A DNA stretch of 25,151 bases from Bremia lactucae (GCF_004359215.1 NW_027152213.1:2508665-2533815), one strand, 5' to 3'. Counted from the first letter of the stretch, positions 1 through 9,730 are shown. Notes: generated by a model not told the origin, from the letters alone. Program-made: numbers and translations.

Positions 1-595
1 GACGCTCTCGTCTATTGTGGACGACGAGCAGCAGTCCACCAAGTTCTCTTCTGAAACTTTTGTGACTATTTCTTGGATCTTTTCTTCCTTTAATTCGGCA
101 AGGAACAGATCCACGACATCTCCGAGAGATTTACAATATCCCCGGCAGATTCGAAAACTTGCCGGAGCACCTCAACTGAGATTCCCTCCGCAAATTCATC
201 TTTGAAGGCCTCGAACACCTCGTTCGAAGGCCCGTCCTCTGTTTAAGAACTGATCCAAGGTCACTTATTTAGACGTGCCTTTGATCGTCCTAATCTGTCC
301 GGTACTCGTTCTTCGAGTCACCACGACATTTGACTTGGAAGCGAATGCCGTTGATCTCCTGGCTAATGCACCCCTTCCAACCGCACCAGACTCTAGGCAT
401 TGAACCGGTTCATGCGACGCTTGATTTTTCTGTCAGCTCGCTGTCTACTGCCACAGGTTCTCGGCTCTGGCAGGACTATGGGACACATGACTACTTGTCA
501 TTGCCCTTTTCACTACCCCAGTCCCCACGAGCTGGGTAGGAATTGGTGACGTCTGACACCCCGTCAACGCACCCTCAACGGTGTTCGACACGACA

Positions 596-949
596 TCAGT
601 TGCATAGGCCTCTCGCAGAAACATTCTTTCCGGTGATCTGCGTAAAGTTCGTAACTGAGCGTGTACGCCAGTCTATCCATGGTTGGGGATTTGTCAACCA
701 TGTCATGCCTAGGATGAGGTCATACAGACTCTCTATACCTAGCACAATGAACTTCTCTTTACAACAGAAGTCACTGAAGCTGAAGGCAAGTTCTACCTGA
801 ACTCCCTCAGACGTAATAAGCGCGCCGTTCGCTAAATGTACGGTCGCCTCTTCTCGCTTCCCATCCTGGCAAAGCGACTCAAACATTGCCGGTCTCTTTC
901 TTATAGCCGCGAGTTTTTCAAAATTCTGTGATGTACCAGAGTCGACTAG
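596..949 (-). pseudogene. Retropepsin-like aspartic protease domain of the gypsy fragment
   Basis: On the minus strand the open stretch contains LVDSGTS (929-949), the catalytic loop of Ty3/gypsy aspartic proteases. A beta-rich segment follows, then DLILGM, the hydrophobic-hydrophobic-Gly motif of the family, then WL and PWIDW. The protease would cleave the Gag-Pol polyprotein in the virus-like particle. The catalytic Asp is intact here, whereas the better-preserved right copy carries Asn at that position. The ATG at 884-886 is not a true start, because the domain begins upstream of it and is normally part of a polyprotein. The frame breaks upstream of the motif and the element lacks gag and LTRs, so this is a non-functional remnant. 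Confidence 0.75.
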
Positions 950-1002
950 AGCGTCATCACCTGGTCACAGCCTCGTACTTGAGCGCTTTAGGCCAGCAGG
1001 GT

Positions 1003-1027
1003 TGAGGTCCGAAATTTCGGTACCTCA
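1003..1027. repeat. Conserved palindrome between gag and protease (left copy)
   Basis: TGAGGT and ACCTCA arms enclose the palindromic core CCGAAATTTCGG. The counterpart in the right copy is 24183-24207. The pairing is kept in both copies although single bases differ. Confidence 0.6.
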
Positions 1028-1088
1028 GGGACTATGCTACCCATTTGTTTGACAACTATGAACTTAGGGGTAGCTTTAGAGTCCGCGT

Positions 1089-1112
1089 CAGTAGGGCATC
1101 ACGCCCCTACTG
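1089..1112. repeat. Hairpin at the gag/protease junction (left copy)
   Basis: Perfect 8-bp inverted repeat CAGTAGGG (1089-1096) and CCCTACTG (1105-1112) with an 8-nt loop. It is conserved with the same structure at 24098-24121 in the right gypsy copy, where it covers the gag stop codon. Family homology ends about 7 bp beyond it. Confidence 0.7.
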
Positions 1113-1129
1113 CGCTCCTAGGATTCTAA

Positions 1130-1779
1130 ATCGAAGAACCAACGGACGACAGTGTCCAAGCTCTTCGCGATACAAGGCCGGCGTGATGCGAGGATTGTGA
1201 ACGTCCTCGTCACACGTTTTTATTGATGACTCGCTCTTTTCCAATGATCGTCGACAAATGCCTTTAATCGACCAGGTCGCAACAAATTCGAGCTCTCAAA
1301 CGATTAAACAATGCGACCCTTGCAATGAAATTGCGGCGCAGGCATTGCAGGAATCCTTAAATTCTTCAAGAGACTTAAAGTGTTCAAGAAGGAAGCGCTT
1401 GCTGTCACGAACGAAGAACAACCTGGAACAATCTGTATCATCACAATAGTCACTTGAGGATGAAGCATCCCGTGAGGCATTACCACCTCAGTGTCCAAGA
1501 GCCGCGAGAAATAACATTGTCGCAACCTAAAAAATCGACATAATATTTGTGGTTGAACGTTCACTGACCAGGCAACAAAAATGACGATGCGTCGGAAGCT
1601 TCAAGTGCCTCTGCCGAAGAGTTGGGTATGGAGTACGTGCTGCCACTCACCGCGTCTGTCGCCTTGCGTACGTGGCGTAGCATTTCTCTTAAATCAAGAA
1701 ATTCTTTAATTTTGAATTCCAAAAAACAATTCAGCCAAAGTGTCTGGGATTCGCAGCGCAGAACTACCCGAGCGAGCAA
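1130..1779 (-). pseudogene. Unclassified degenerate coding remnant
   Basis: Minus-strand frames here have protein-like composition over long runs but are broken by stops and frame changes. One run, 1561-1779, is open for 72 codons and contains a Leu/Glu/Arg-rich helix-like stretch followed by a Ser/Ala-rich stretch. Another, roughly 1130-1480, is rich in Asp, Ser, Cys, Lys and Phe and has one internal stop. I recognise no family motif. The remnant abuts the truncated gypsy fragment at 1119/1120 and may be part of an older transposon or a host gene. The plus-strand frame at 1622-1951 overlaps it and looks like a shadow. Confidence 0.2.
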
Positions 1780-1917
1780 CGGGGACCTGGAAACGAACCA
1801 TCCCAGTAGGGGCGCTTCTCAATACGGACCTCTACGATCAACGAACGCGCCAGAAATAGTAGTGGCAGTGGCTCACGAGGTTGGAGAAAGCTGCGCCGTT
1901 GGTGAGATGGTAGATAC

Positions 1918-1994
1918 AGTGGAGAAGCTTGCTCGGGAGAGACTGGGTTAACATTTGAATGTTACCCAGTCTCTCCCGAGCCAGCTTCTCCACT
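1918..1994. repeat. Near-perfect inverted repeat, 37-38 bp arms with 2-nt centre
   Basis: The left arm 1918-1955 and right arm 1958-1994 are reverse complements with one mismatch (AAGCTT against AAGCTG) and one extra T in the left arm. The centre is only TG. A weaker, gapped similarity may continue about 15 bp outward on both sides. The structure could form a cruciform or a long RNA hairpin. There is no flanking transposase, and I cannot assign it to a known MITE family. Confidence 0.85.
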
Positions 1995-2063
1995 CAACTC
2001 ACTACCACTCAATTCACTCAAAGGTAGAAAAGTCAGATTCTAAGATTTCTAGATTGCTGATAA

Positions 2064-2303
2064 TCATGTACTGCAGGTTCGGATGGTACCAGACATGACC
2101 CAGACAAGATGAAGGGGCCAACAGGATCTACGCGACGTGATCCTTCCCAGTTTGATCGCGTTGGAAACCAATTGGAGGCTCCTCGCCGACGTCGATGTAG
2201 GATTTGCAGTAGAGAGGGCGATAATGCGCGTACATGTATTGAAGGTCGTGCTCGGCTCACCGCAGAATATGCACCAGAACCACCACCACCACATGATATC
2301 TAG
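2064..2303 (+). pseudogene. Remnant with a mutated CCHC-type zinc knuckle
   Basis: An open plus-strand frame follows a stop at 2061-2063 and ends at TAG 2301-2303. It has a basic RRRR run followed by CRICSREGDNARTC. That is the C-x2-C-x4-H-x4-C spacing of zinc knuckles at the C-termini of many MULE-type transposases and other nucleic-acid-binding proteins, with His replaced by Asp. The frame could begin after a splice acceptor (CTGCAG ending at 2076). A Pro/His-rich tail, from the CCACCACCACC run near 2280, precedes the stop. The family is not resolved, and no catalytic transposase motif is visible nearby. The lost His suggests decay. Confidence 0.35.
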
Positions 2304-3662
2304 ATCCAATTTATCAACTCATCTGTGTGTGAACTATTCATCCCACAGTTTTAGTACAATTCAGAATCTGAGTTTTCGAAATTATAACCGTACTTCTTTT
2401 CTTATTCTGCTTTATTGCGCAGTTTGTGGGGGGGAAAGCTGAGTTCAATTATAGCGTGTTTGTGCCGAGGCGTAGTTGAAAGTGAGTCGCCGCGCGTGAT
2501 GGATAAGTGGTACGGGTGAGTGATGAGTTATGATTACTGATGAATTTTAGGCAATGAATTAAGATCTCCTAAGACCTTGCCACAAAAATGGAGTCATTTG
2601 GTTAGGAATTTACGTTCCTGGCTGCTAGGAGCTCTGGCGTAACGTGAAAGAAATTTAAAAGGTAAATGGACCTAAAGTTTGCCGCTTTCAGCAGATGACC
2701 GGAAGTTAAGAGGTACGGTCTTATTAAGGGTTTGCAATTTGAAAAGAGCACATGCTTTAAATCATCCCGCTTGCTATTAGATTTAATGTCGGAGATGTAG
2801 TCCTTTGCAACAGTGTTCAGCTGATGCGCAGCCATATCGATATGCTGACGGCCAATCAATAAAGCATAAAATTTAAGAGAGATTTCATTGCATGCCCCTC
2901 TTTTGAAGGGAGCCGTTAGTATCCAGACACCCTCTTGATAGTATGCACTCTCTCCCCCATACCGAACATCTTATGACAAGGAAGTGACACCTGTTGCAAA
3001 ATTTATCAGGTCCAATCTGTAAGAAGTTAATAGTAGTCAATACACGACGCATTTTTAATGAGCTTGTGTACTCAGTCATGCAGGTAGGCCGACTTACATT
3101 TTGTCTTGTCAGTCTTAACTGTCCCGTTAAGTATTTAACTGTTCATCGTCGTCACGCCGCTGCGCGTAAACTCAATTTGATATTAACCAAGGTTGTAACT
3201 GACAGTTTAAAGTCTGTCGAACCGATGACGCATCTGCAATCGCGCCCTGCTTGCCTAAATTTTATTAAACGCCGAAGGTAAATTTCACATAGAGATTCAC
3301 CAATCCGATAAATTCTATGTCAACGTTCGTAGGGACGCCTTATCCGCGGGCGACAAATTTCCCGTCACGTAATTTGCAAAGTCTCATCATTCGCAAAAAG
3401 CATACTTTATTTCAAGTAGCCCCCCGTAGTAATTACGTATTTTTGACAGCCTAAGTTGCCTAGCTTTAAACGCCATTATAATAATTTTAGAGGAGACGGT
3501 TGACCCAGCAATTTCAAGTTTATCGTTAGGCTACACTCCGCGTTCGTTTACCTACTTCATTTCAATAGCACCGACCATTTAGTTATAAGATGATTTTTTT
3601 TCACGAAGCTATCAAGGGGAGGCCATGTCAATGAGCGTGGTGACAGCTGTTTATATTAATAA
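2304..3662. other. No recognisable gene; AT-rich decayed DNA
   Basis: Short frames occur on both strands (for example minus 2602-2859 and plus 2994-3281), but none shows a motif, a consistent frame or a plausible start. A G-run/polypurine stretch lies at about 2426-2437, similar to the purine tract that precedes a 3' LTR. I could not find a matching LTR boundary next to it. Confidence 0.5.
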
Positions 3663-3860
3663 TGACAGTTGCTGTGAAGCGTTTCTGTCGGCCGACTCCT
3701 TGGGATTCACGAGAGTTTCTGTCCTCGGATTGCTCAGAAAAATCCAGGCGAAGATGATTTGTTGCGAAGAGACGTAACCTACGTAGCAGCTAGTTGACTA
3801 CAAATGACACTTTTACTTTCACCTAACGTCATTACGTTTAACAATTTATGAGTCCAATGG
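3663..3860 (+). repeat. Left LTR of the copia element (approximate)
   Basis: Shares with 8273-8395 the start TGACAGT...CTGT, the block GTCGGCCGAC, and the block GACTACAAATGACACTT (right copy TTACTACAAATGACACTT) through to AATGG. It has about 80 bp between the first two blocks and the third that are absent from the right copy. The boundaries are estimates from where similarity starts and stops. Confidence 0.65.
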
Positions 3861-3945
3861 ATATTTGCCGCCCGCGGTGGACCTCACCTCGGGACCTAAG
3901 CCAGATGCAAAAGGGCCGGTAGTCTATAAGGTGAAGAATTAGAAT

Positions 3946-4942
3946 TCAGGGCACAGGTGATGCCACAAAACACGGAAAAAAGTTGTTGAACCTGCTGACG
4001 GGACTAGCGGAGCGAATGGCTAAGCTTAAGGCGTTACAAGATGCCAAGGAACAGACGATGGATAGAGAGTCCAGAGTGTTTGGGTCGGCATCGTCCAGGG
4101 ACAGCATATGGAACGTCGGGCTCTTGATGTGACACCGCCAATGGCTAAGTCTCCATGCTTGTCGCCAGGAACATACTTTGGGGTAAATGAACTTGTGTAT
4201 GCAAGGGCGGCTGAACATGTCGAGATGGCAGCGCCGCATCCGGAGCTACTGCAGAATTACGTGCCACCTTCAGTGTACCAGCACCGTCAGGTACCGCAGA
4301 ACGTCCCGTCGTATACGAGAGCGCCTGGTGCAAGACCGCGCAAGCTATTTATTTTTTTATCAAATTATGATTTTTCAAGAGATTTTTTACAATAATCTCG
4401 AAATTATCCGGCCCTCCGATGAAAAGGAACTTCAACCAAGGTCTAGCATTTCATGGGGAAAAATTGTCCTACAAAAATCTTTTGCTGAAAGAGCGAGGGT
4501 TTTTCTTGGAGTAAGGATGTCAAGATAGACGATCTTGGACACAATTTCCCTGGAATGGCTGATAAATACTACAGTCGCCAAATTGAAGGGTGGTGGCAGA
4601 GCAGCTGACACTGGAGTACGCTATGGAAAGACTGCTTTATACGTTCGCAACGAAGACCTCTCTAGCGAAAAGCATAAAACTGTGTGACTGAAGCCAAGAG
4701 CCCCAAGCGCAGCTGGACTGAACATTATTTGTATCTGGTCGCAGTAAGCGAGGTGTGCGGTGGGACAGACAATTTAGTTCGAGACAACATTGTTCATTAT
4801 GCCGATCCATCGATGCGAGTATCGATGTTGGCGCATATGAACCTAACAAGTATCGACTATTTGCGTTAAGCAGAGGAATTGGCGCATTTCGCGCAGTCGA
4901 CGGAGATCAAGCTGCGAAGGAAAGCATATCGGGAATGACGTC
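3946..4942 (+). pseudogene. Degenerate copia gag region
   Basis: This lies between the left LTR and the zinc knuckle, where copia gag belongs. Several frames each carry protein-like stretches of Gag type: a charged Ala/Lys/Glu/Arg segment near 3990-4110, a segment with EGWWQS near 4585, and a basic/acidic segment before 4940. They switch frame at short intervals and contain many stops. An AT-rich insertion-like patch sits at about 4345-4395. Gag would form the virus-like particle. The assignment rests mainly on position and composition, since no catalytic motif exists in Gag. Confidence 0.5.
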
Positions 4943-5131
4943 GTGAGTGACGTCCGACACGTTCGGGGAAAGGCGCAAAACGAGCGCAAGGATGTGCGAA
5001 AATGTTATAGTTGCGGAAAGCCTGGGCACATTAAGTCTACGTATCCAGAAACCAAGGTCTCAAGCGAATCAAGCAATGACGTTAATTTTGTGCATTCTAT
5101 GGATGACAAGTGCGCTGATCAAGGACGCTAA
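4943..5131 (+). pseudogene. Copia nucleocapsid zinc knuckle, last Cys lost
   Basis: The frame contains CYSCGKPGHIKSTY at 5003-5044. This is the retroviral-type C-x2-C-x4-H-x4-C knuckle in which the last Cys codon is TAT (Tyr), consistent with one G-to-A change from TGT. The knuckle binds element RNA during packaging. It lies directly upstream of the protease, as in other copia elements. The start codon of this frame is not meaningful because the domain is internal to Gag. Confidence 0.75.
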
Positions 5132-5370
5132 ATACTGGACAGCGGCTGTAGTTGTCATTTGGTTCATGATGAGCGGATGCTGGAGGACCAAGAAGATTTT
5201 CAAATCGTGTGTATTGCAGCCGACGGTGGTTCCCTGCACATTACGAAGCGTGGAAGTGTCACATTTACGACGACGGTAAAGGAAAGGTAGCTAAAGTGCG
5301 ACTTATTGACGTTCAATTTGCCGAGAAACTCGAGAGAAACATTGTTTCTTACGCCATCTTGGAGGCTTAA
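5132..5370 (+). pseudogene. Copia aspartic protease remnant
   Basis: ILDSGCSCHLV begins at 5132, with the catalytic Asp-Ser-Gly at 5138-5146. This is the typical copia protease opening (Leu-Asp-Ser-Gly-x-Ser/Cys-x-His). The first frame stops near 5290 and a neighbouring frame continues with the C-terminal part of the domain to a TAA near 5370, so one frameshift splits it. The enzyme would process the Gag-Pol polyprotein. The catalytic triplet survives, but the domain cannot be made as one chain. Confidence 0.75.
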
Positions 5371-5466
5371 GGGTCAGGTTTAGCCTACATGGGACATCAC
5401 AGAGTGGTCGCAAATATTAACAGTGGCATGGCTATTTTGACGTGGAAAAGATGGTTAACGTGCTAA

Positions 5467-6500
5467 TTGTACGGTCTCATGGTTGCAGACGCGTCCGACA
5501 ACGAGAAATGTGCTAATGACAGTGCTGGCACCGGTCGAGTCAGAAAGAATCAAAAATGTGCAAACAGGATTGCTTATGCATTTTCACCGAAGATTAGCTC
5601 ACCAAAATTAGGACACGATTATTCGAATGGCAAAGGACCCGGAACGCGGCATACAACTAACTGATCTGGCGCGTGCGAATTGTCTGGCTTGGCTCAAGGC
5701 AAGCAACCAAAGAAAGATACTGGTGAAAACTCACCGGTTGATGTGTTATCCGCTCTGACCTCAAGGGCCATATGACTCCTCGCGACAGACTCGGAATCGG
5801 TAGATGATGATTTTTGTGGACCATAGTACGAACTATTTTCGCGTTTCTGGCAAAGAGCAAAGACGTGGCAGCTCTTAAGTTGATACCCTTGATGGCATTT
5901 TTCGAAAGGCAATTTAATTGTCGCATTTGCGTACTGAATACAAATGGCGGAGGAAAATATCAGACGCTAGACCTCTTTTGCAAGAACACCGGAATCGTTA
6001 TGAGCCAAGAAATTAGGCTAGTAGTGGTAGCTGAACGGATGCTCCGCACTATTGTGAATATGGTGCGGAACATGATGTTCGCAAGCGGTTTGCCGCTGAG
6101 CTTCTGGGGTAATGCGGGTGAATATGCGGCCCATATACTCAAAGTGCAGCAAATTCCGGTCTACAGTCACCTATGCAGATGTTGACGAGCAACGTTTTTA
6201 CCTGCCTTAAGTGACATTGTCATTTTTGGGTCACCGTGCACCGTGCGCCAAGCGCTAAGAACAAGCATTTGGGCGCGCGGTAAAATAGGCCTGATTATAG
6301 ATAAAAGTGATCAAATTATGGGATATCGGGTGTGCATACCAGGTGAAAAGATCAACAAAGCTAGTAAGACCTTGTTAAGACGCTTAATAAAGAGCAGAAC
6401 GAACAACTGCGTCGAGCACATTGGCAATAAATTGTCGAAGATTTGGCGCAGGGTCAGCGCAGAAATTGACGACACAAGCGACTGGTCAAGATAATGGGCG
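5467..6500 (+). pseudogene. Copia pre-integrase and integrase core, broken
   Basis: An HRRLAHQ segment near 5600 and a downstream C-x2-W/C pair before GKQPKK mark the GAG_pre-integrase zinc-binding region. The rve-type core follows, with FVDHS near 5815 (first catalytic Asp), NTNGGGKYQ near 5940 (second catalytic Asp replaced by Asn) and PLSFWG near 6095, then a C-terminal region with GYRVCIPGEK. Integrase would insert the element cDNA into chromosomes. Frames change at several points, stops interrupt, and the missing Asp alone would abolish catalysis. Confidence 0.8.
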
Positions 6501-6639
6501 CAAACAACACAAGAGTAAGTGTGGCTGGACGCAAGATGCTCACGTGATAAGATCGGCGGTCAAAAGACGCGCGATGTCAACGATGAGCAGAAATTGTTGG
6601 GGAGGTAACGGATGTGGTAAGCAGCACCCGCGAGTAAGA

Positions 6640-7460
6640 GCCCGACCAACTACGATCAGACCATGGAGAGTGCGCAAAAGGATAAAAGGTTACTTGCTAT
6701 GGATGAAGAGCTGCAAGCTTCGGAAGAGAATAATGCGTGGGTATTGTAACTCCCGCCTCCAAGAAGTCACGTGCTGCACACAAAATGGTTGCTAAAAACA
6801 AAGCGGGATGCTGACGATGAGATTGAGCGTTTTAAAGCTAGGCTCATCGCCTGCGGTAACAAATAGGTCTTTGTCGTCAATTATGGTTTGATATTTTCTG
6901 CGGTGATGGAGTTAAGTACGGTATAGATTATACTGGTACTTGTGCTGTGTTCGGGAAACAAGCAAAACATGGCGACATTCCAAATATATACGTGAAGGCA
7001 AACAAAGAAGATCATTTGGATATTGTTATCGCCGTTCCTCAGGGAAGGATTGCTGCAGGGGTGATGGTATATTAATTCGGGGTTACAAAGAGCAAAAATC
7101 TAGCATTACGGCTTAAAAGCCATTGTACGGGCTTAAAAAGCAGGTCGTCTTTGGAGCAAATTACTGAGCGAAATTGGAGGAGAATGGTTACTCGCTGCTC
7201 GTCAGACGCGTGTCTGTACTTTAGTTACGATAAAGGGGATCTGATTATCATCGGTGTGATGTGGATGATTTGTTGGTTATGACTTCTTGCCAGACTAAGG
7301 TGGAAGACTTTTCCAAAGCAATGAATGTTTTGTCTATCAAGGACATGGACGAAGTCAATAAGTTTTGGGGGATGCGAATTTATTTAAATAATGCGAAGAC
7401 CTACACGATTGATCAAACGAAGCAATAGCGGAGATGCTGAGCCGAAATGGACTGATGCAA
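6640..7460 (+). pseudogene. Copia reverse transcriptase remnant
   Basis: Recognisable blocks appear in order but in different frames. They are an Asp/Glu-rich start (AMDEELQA), HTKWLLKTKRDADDEIERFK with ARLIACGNKQ (6785-6865), a NIYVKANKEDH block near 6980, AVPQG near 7035, CLYFSYDKG near 7210, and the VDDLLVM catalytic box near 7260, reached only by a frame change. This is the Ty1/copia RT (RVT_2) layout. Stops are frequent, for example in VNYGLIFSA...STV near 6930. The enzyme copied element RNA to DNA when active, and it is inactive here. Confidence 0.8.
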
Positions 7461-7769
7461 GCAACTGGCGTGAAGGTGCCCATTGGTGAAAAAAGTAACG
7501 ACAACGAATTAGAACCAGTGTATTTGAAACAAAACGGGGCAAAAATGGCGAGCCAACTATGCGAGACTTTTAGTCACTAGTCAGGAGCGCCTCTGGACTT
7601 TCCGCTGTTCGAGGCCTGAAATCAGTTTGGCTGTCCACAAGGCAACAAAGCGGATGCACCATTCTAGCGTCAGCGTTTGGAAGTTGGCGAAGCGTGTTGA
7701 CCGATATATGAAGACAACATAAGGCATAAAACGTTGCATGAGTATTGGCCCAGAGGATGATAAAATCAA

Positions 7770-8219
7770 GCTTACATGCTGGAGTGATTCAGACTTGGCG
7801 GCAAACAAGCTGGATCGAAAGTCGATTACTGGCGGAGTACTTACCATGAACGAAATAATCGTTTAGTGGATCTGCAAAAAGCAAACTGGAGTATGCCTGT
7901 CCACCACGGAGGCGTAGTTTGCCTCGGCGTCACTTGTAGGACAAGAGTTGCTAGGTTTGCGGGAAATGCTAAAAAAGGTTGGTCCTCCTGCGACGGAGCC
8001 AACTAGCATGCTGATGTACAATCAAGCAGTATCCAGCAGTTAAAGTGTGAAGGAAGCATGTCGAGCACATGTGCGCATGTAATTCATATGCCTTTCTGCA
8101 AAAAGGGGTATAGTAATACCTATTTACGGTGAGTCGAAGCTCCTGAAGGCTGAAATGTTAACGAAAACACTGCCGGCGCCCAGAGTTGCGGTACTGCGAG
8201 GACTGTTCAACCTTGTGTA
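7770..8219 (+). pseudogene. Copia RNase H remnant and end of pol
   Basis: Contains CWSDSDLAANKLDRKS (7780-7825) and then ITGGVLTMNE, the Ty1/copia RNase H signature, followed by STTEA (one stop just before and one after) and a segment ending PAPRVAVLRGLFN before a TAA near 8219. RNase H removes RNA from the RNA:DNA hybrid during reverse transcription. The frame is interrupted by at least three stops. It is followed within 40 bp by a purine run and the right LTR, as expected for the end of pol. Confidence 0.8.
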
Positions 8220-8253
8220 ATTACTGTAGGTGAATTGGACAAAGTGTGTCTTC

Positions 8254-8263
8254 CGAGGGGGAG
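8254..8263 (+). promoter_or_regulatory. Candidate copia polypurine tract
   Basis: The purine run GAGGGGGAG lies between the end of pol and the right LTR, where plus-strand DNA synthesis is primed in LTR elements. It is about 10 bp from the estimated LTR start. Confidence 0.5.
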
Positions 8264-8272
8264 TTCTAAAAA

Positions 8273-8395
8273 CGACAGTACCTGTAAAAGCGTTTTCAGT
8301 CGGCCGACCACGCAGCAGGTAGTTTACTACAAATGACACTTCAAATTTACCTAAAACCATTACATTGAACAGTTTAGCTAATACTACCTGAATGG
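8273..8395 (+). repeat. Right LTR of the copia element (approximate)
   Basis: Direct repeat of the left LTR: CGACAGT...CTGT, GTCGGCCGAC and the TACAAATGACACTT block, ending near AATGG. It lacks about 80 bp present in the left LTR. The boundaries are estimated. Confidence 0.65.
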
Positions 8396-8982
8396 TGGTG
8401 GATTAGAGTATCGCACTTACTGCGTATAGCTATTAACAGTAGCATCTAAATTTAGTTTTTCGGTGTTGACCTGCTTGATAAAATGCATCGCAAAAACAAG
8501 AGTGATTTTTTTTTAATAGTAATGAGAGCCTTTCCCCTTTTGGTATCGACACACCTCAATTATACAAGGGAACCATTACGCACCCTGATATCTACCTGTG
8601 TATTAATAAAAGTAGTGTAATGGCTTGACTGACCGTGGGCACATCAGAAACCTTGTTGAAGTTTGGCGAAAAATCATGTGTCCTCGATTTAGTAGCCACC
8701 ATGAGCGCAAGCAAGCCTCACCTTCCTAGTGTTTCAGTATTGGTCGATTTTCGAGCGTAATTTGCTTGTTGGATAACCATCTTGCAATTTAACAAAGAAA
8801 TTGCGTACAGATTCAGAAGCCTTTACGGAGGTCTCGCACATAAAACATCTACGGACGTTCCTTTGCTGTTCCAAAGTTCAAAGCTCTGCTTTTTTAGTAG
8901 CGAGGGTGAAGGCCTTGCGTTCCGGTCTATTGGATGAACCCGATGTGCTTGAAGATTTAGTATGGTACCAACGAAATCAGCG

Positions 8983-9297
8983 TTAGCGCAATGTTAACGG
9001 CCACTTTAAAAGTAGGAGGGCGGGATCGAAAATTTCTGTTTGGGCTACGCCAGCGTCAAGATTTCGCATAAAGATTGTTACGAAACCCACTTCTTGTAAT
9101 GGATTAAGCTGCATTGCGTAAGAGCTCGCAACTCTTAGACATAGTCCTCTAGGGAGCTTTAACCTGACAAGAGGAAGGAATCGCGATCGTATGGGAAAGC
9201 TAGATGAGGTGATGTAAATCCGCAAGCCAATTTCTTTTTGATCGTGTCGCGCGTGAAAAATGCGACGTCTATAGACGTGTATCAAGTAAGATCCCAC
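8983..9297 (-). pseudogene. Probable gypsy-type gag (retrotrans_gag) piece
   Basis: The minus-strand frame of 104 codons has a C-terminal half with VTIFMRNLDAGVAQTEIF. This resembles the retrotransposon Gag capsid core, in which a short hydrophobic helix is followed by Leu/Gly-x-Gly/Ala-x-Arg/Gln and then a Thr-Leu-Glu-Glu-Ala segment. The frame starts and ends without LTR, PBS or other element parts close by. The sequence downstream on the minus strand (8800-8980) is broken, with only a doubtful knuckle-like Cys pair. It could be a piece of a gypsy family different from the complete one in this window. Confidence 0.35.
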
Positions 9298-9340
9298 TCT
9301 CTGGCTCTACCACCGAGCTCGAAAAGGCCAGAGTAACTCG

Positions 9341-9360
9341 CTGCTGCTCTGTTGCAGCAG
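9341..9360. repeat. Short hairpin CTGCTGC/GCAGCAG
   Basis: Perfect 7-bp inverted repeat with a 6-nt loop (TCTGTT) in DNA without a recognised gene. Confidence 0.6.
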
Positions 9361-9488
9361 TGCCGAGTATATAGTCATTTCCACCTCTCTGACTGAGGAA
9401 GATGATTTTATCTATTTTATTCTCATTTTTGTTTAAATTCAAGACAAGACGGCGAGCTTTAGGCTCTTGATTACTTACATAAATTTAT

Positions 9489-9652
9489 TGATTTGGCATA
9501 GATTCCGCAAAGTGGTCATGCACTGTCCATTCAGATTAGACTCAAAATGCAATAAAGGCCTTTAGCCTTGCATCAACTCCCTCTAGGCTTTGGGACAGGA
9601 TATTATACATTTGCTCGGGACCAAATATAGCATTAAGATTTTCAAACGCTTA
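9489..9652 (-). pseudogene. Unidentified coding remnant
   Basis: One minus-strand frame reads about 36 codons (9543-9652) with strongly protein-like content, including AFENLNAIFGPEQMYNILSQ and a following EGVDARLKAF. It then has two stops and resumes for 16 codons in the same frame to a TAA at about 9489. Upstream in that frame a further open stretch lies beyond one stop (9650-9730). I recognise no domain. It may be the decayed 3' end of a host gene. A secreted-effector origin was considered but no export motif is visible. Confidence 0.25.
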
Positions 9653-9730
9653 GCGTGTATCATATGTGAGTTTGAGAAATATTCCATTTGCAAGCAGGTA
9701 AGTATGACAACGACTCTGGCGAAGTTTGAC

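Larger units (their letters stand above)
1..1119 (-). mobile_element. Truncated, degenerate Ty3/gypsy gag-protease fragment
   Basis: The reverse complement aligns by eye along its length with 24091-25151, the start of pol in the gypsy element at the right end. The alignment covers the gag stop region, protease and acidic linker. Homology stops at about 1119, just beyond a hairpin at 1089-1112, so gag and the 5' LTR are absent and the copy is 5'-truncated. The reading frame is broken, for example by a stop near 265 where the right copy is open, and by a frame change just before the protease motif. The fragment reaches the left window edge, so its 3' extent is unknown. It belongs to the same family as the elements at 10981-17234 and 22403-25151 but is more diverged. 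Confidence 0.85.
3663..8395 (+). mobile_element. Degenerate Ty1/copia LTR retrotransposon
   Basis: Two diverged direct repeats (3663-3860 and 8273-8395) enclose remnants of gag, a zinc knuckle, protease, integrase, reverse transcriptase and RNase H in that order. Integrase before RT defines Ty1/copia, and the length of about 4.7 kb fits. Nearly every domain is interrupted by stops and frameshifts, so the element cannot be autonomous. The LTRs differ at many positions and by a gap of about 80 bp, which indicates an old insertion. The exact LTR ends and any target-site duplication could not be fixed by eye. Confidence 0.85.

Noticed and set aside
2085..2110. GGTTCGG sequence as a tRNA B-box
   Set aside because: No A-box at the right distance and no cloverleaf pairing.
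3421..3660. 5' LTR of copia extending further left
   Set aside because: Similarity to the right LTR region begins only at the TGACAG block (3663). Matches further left are short and not collinear.
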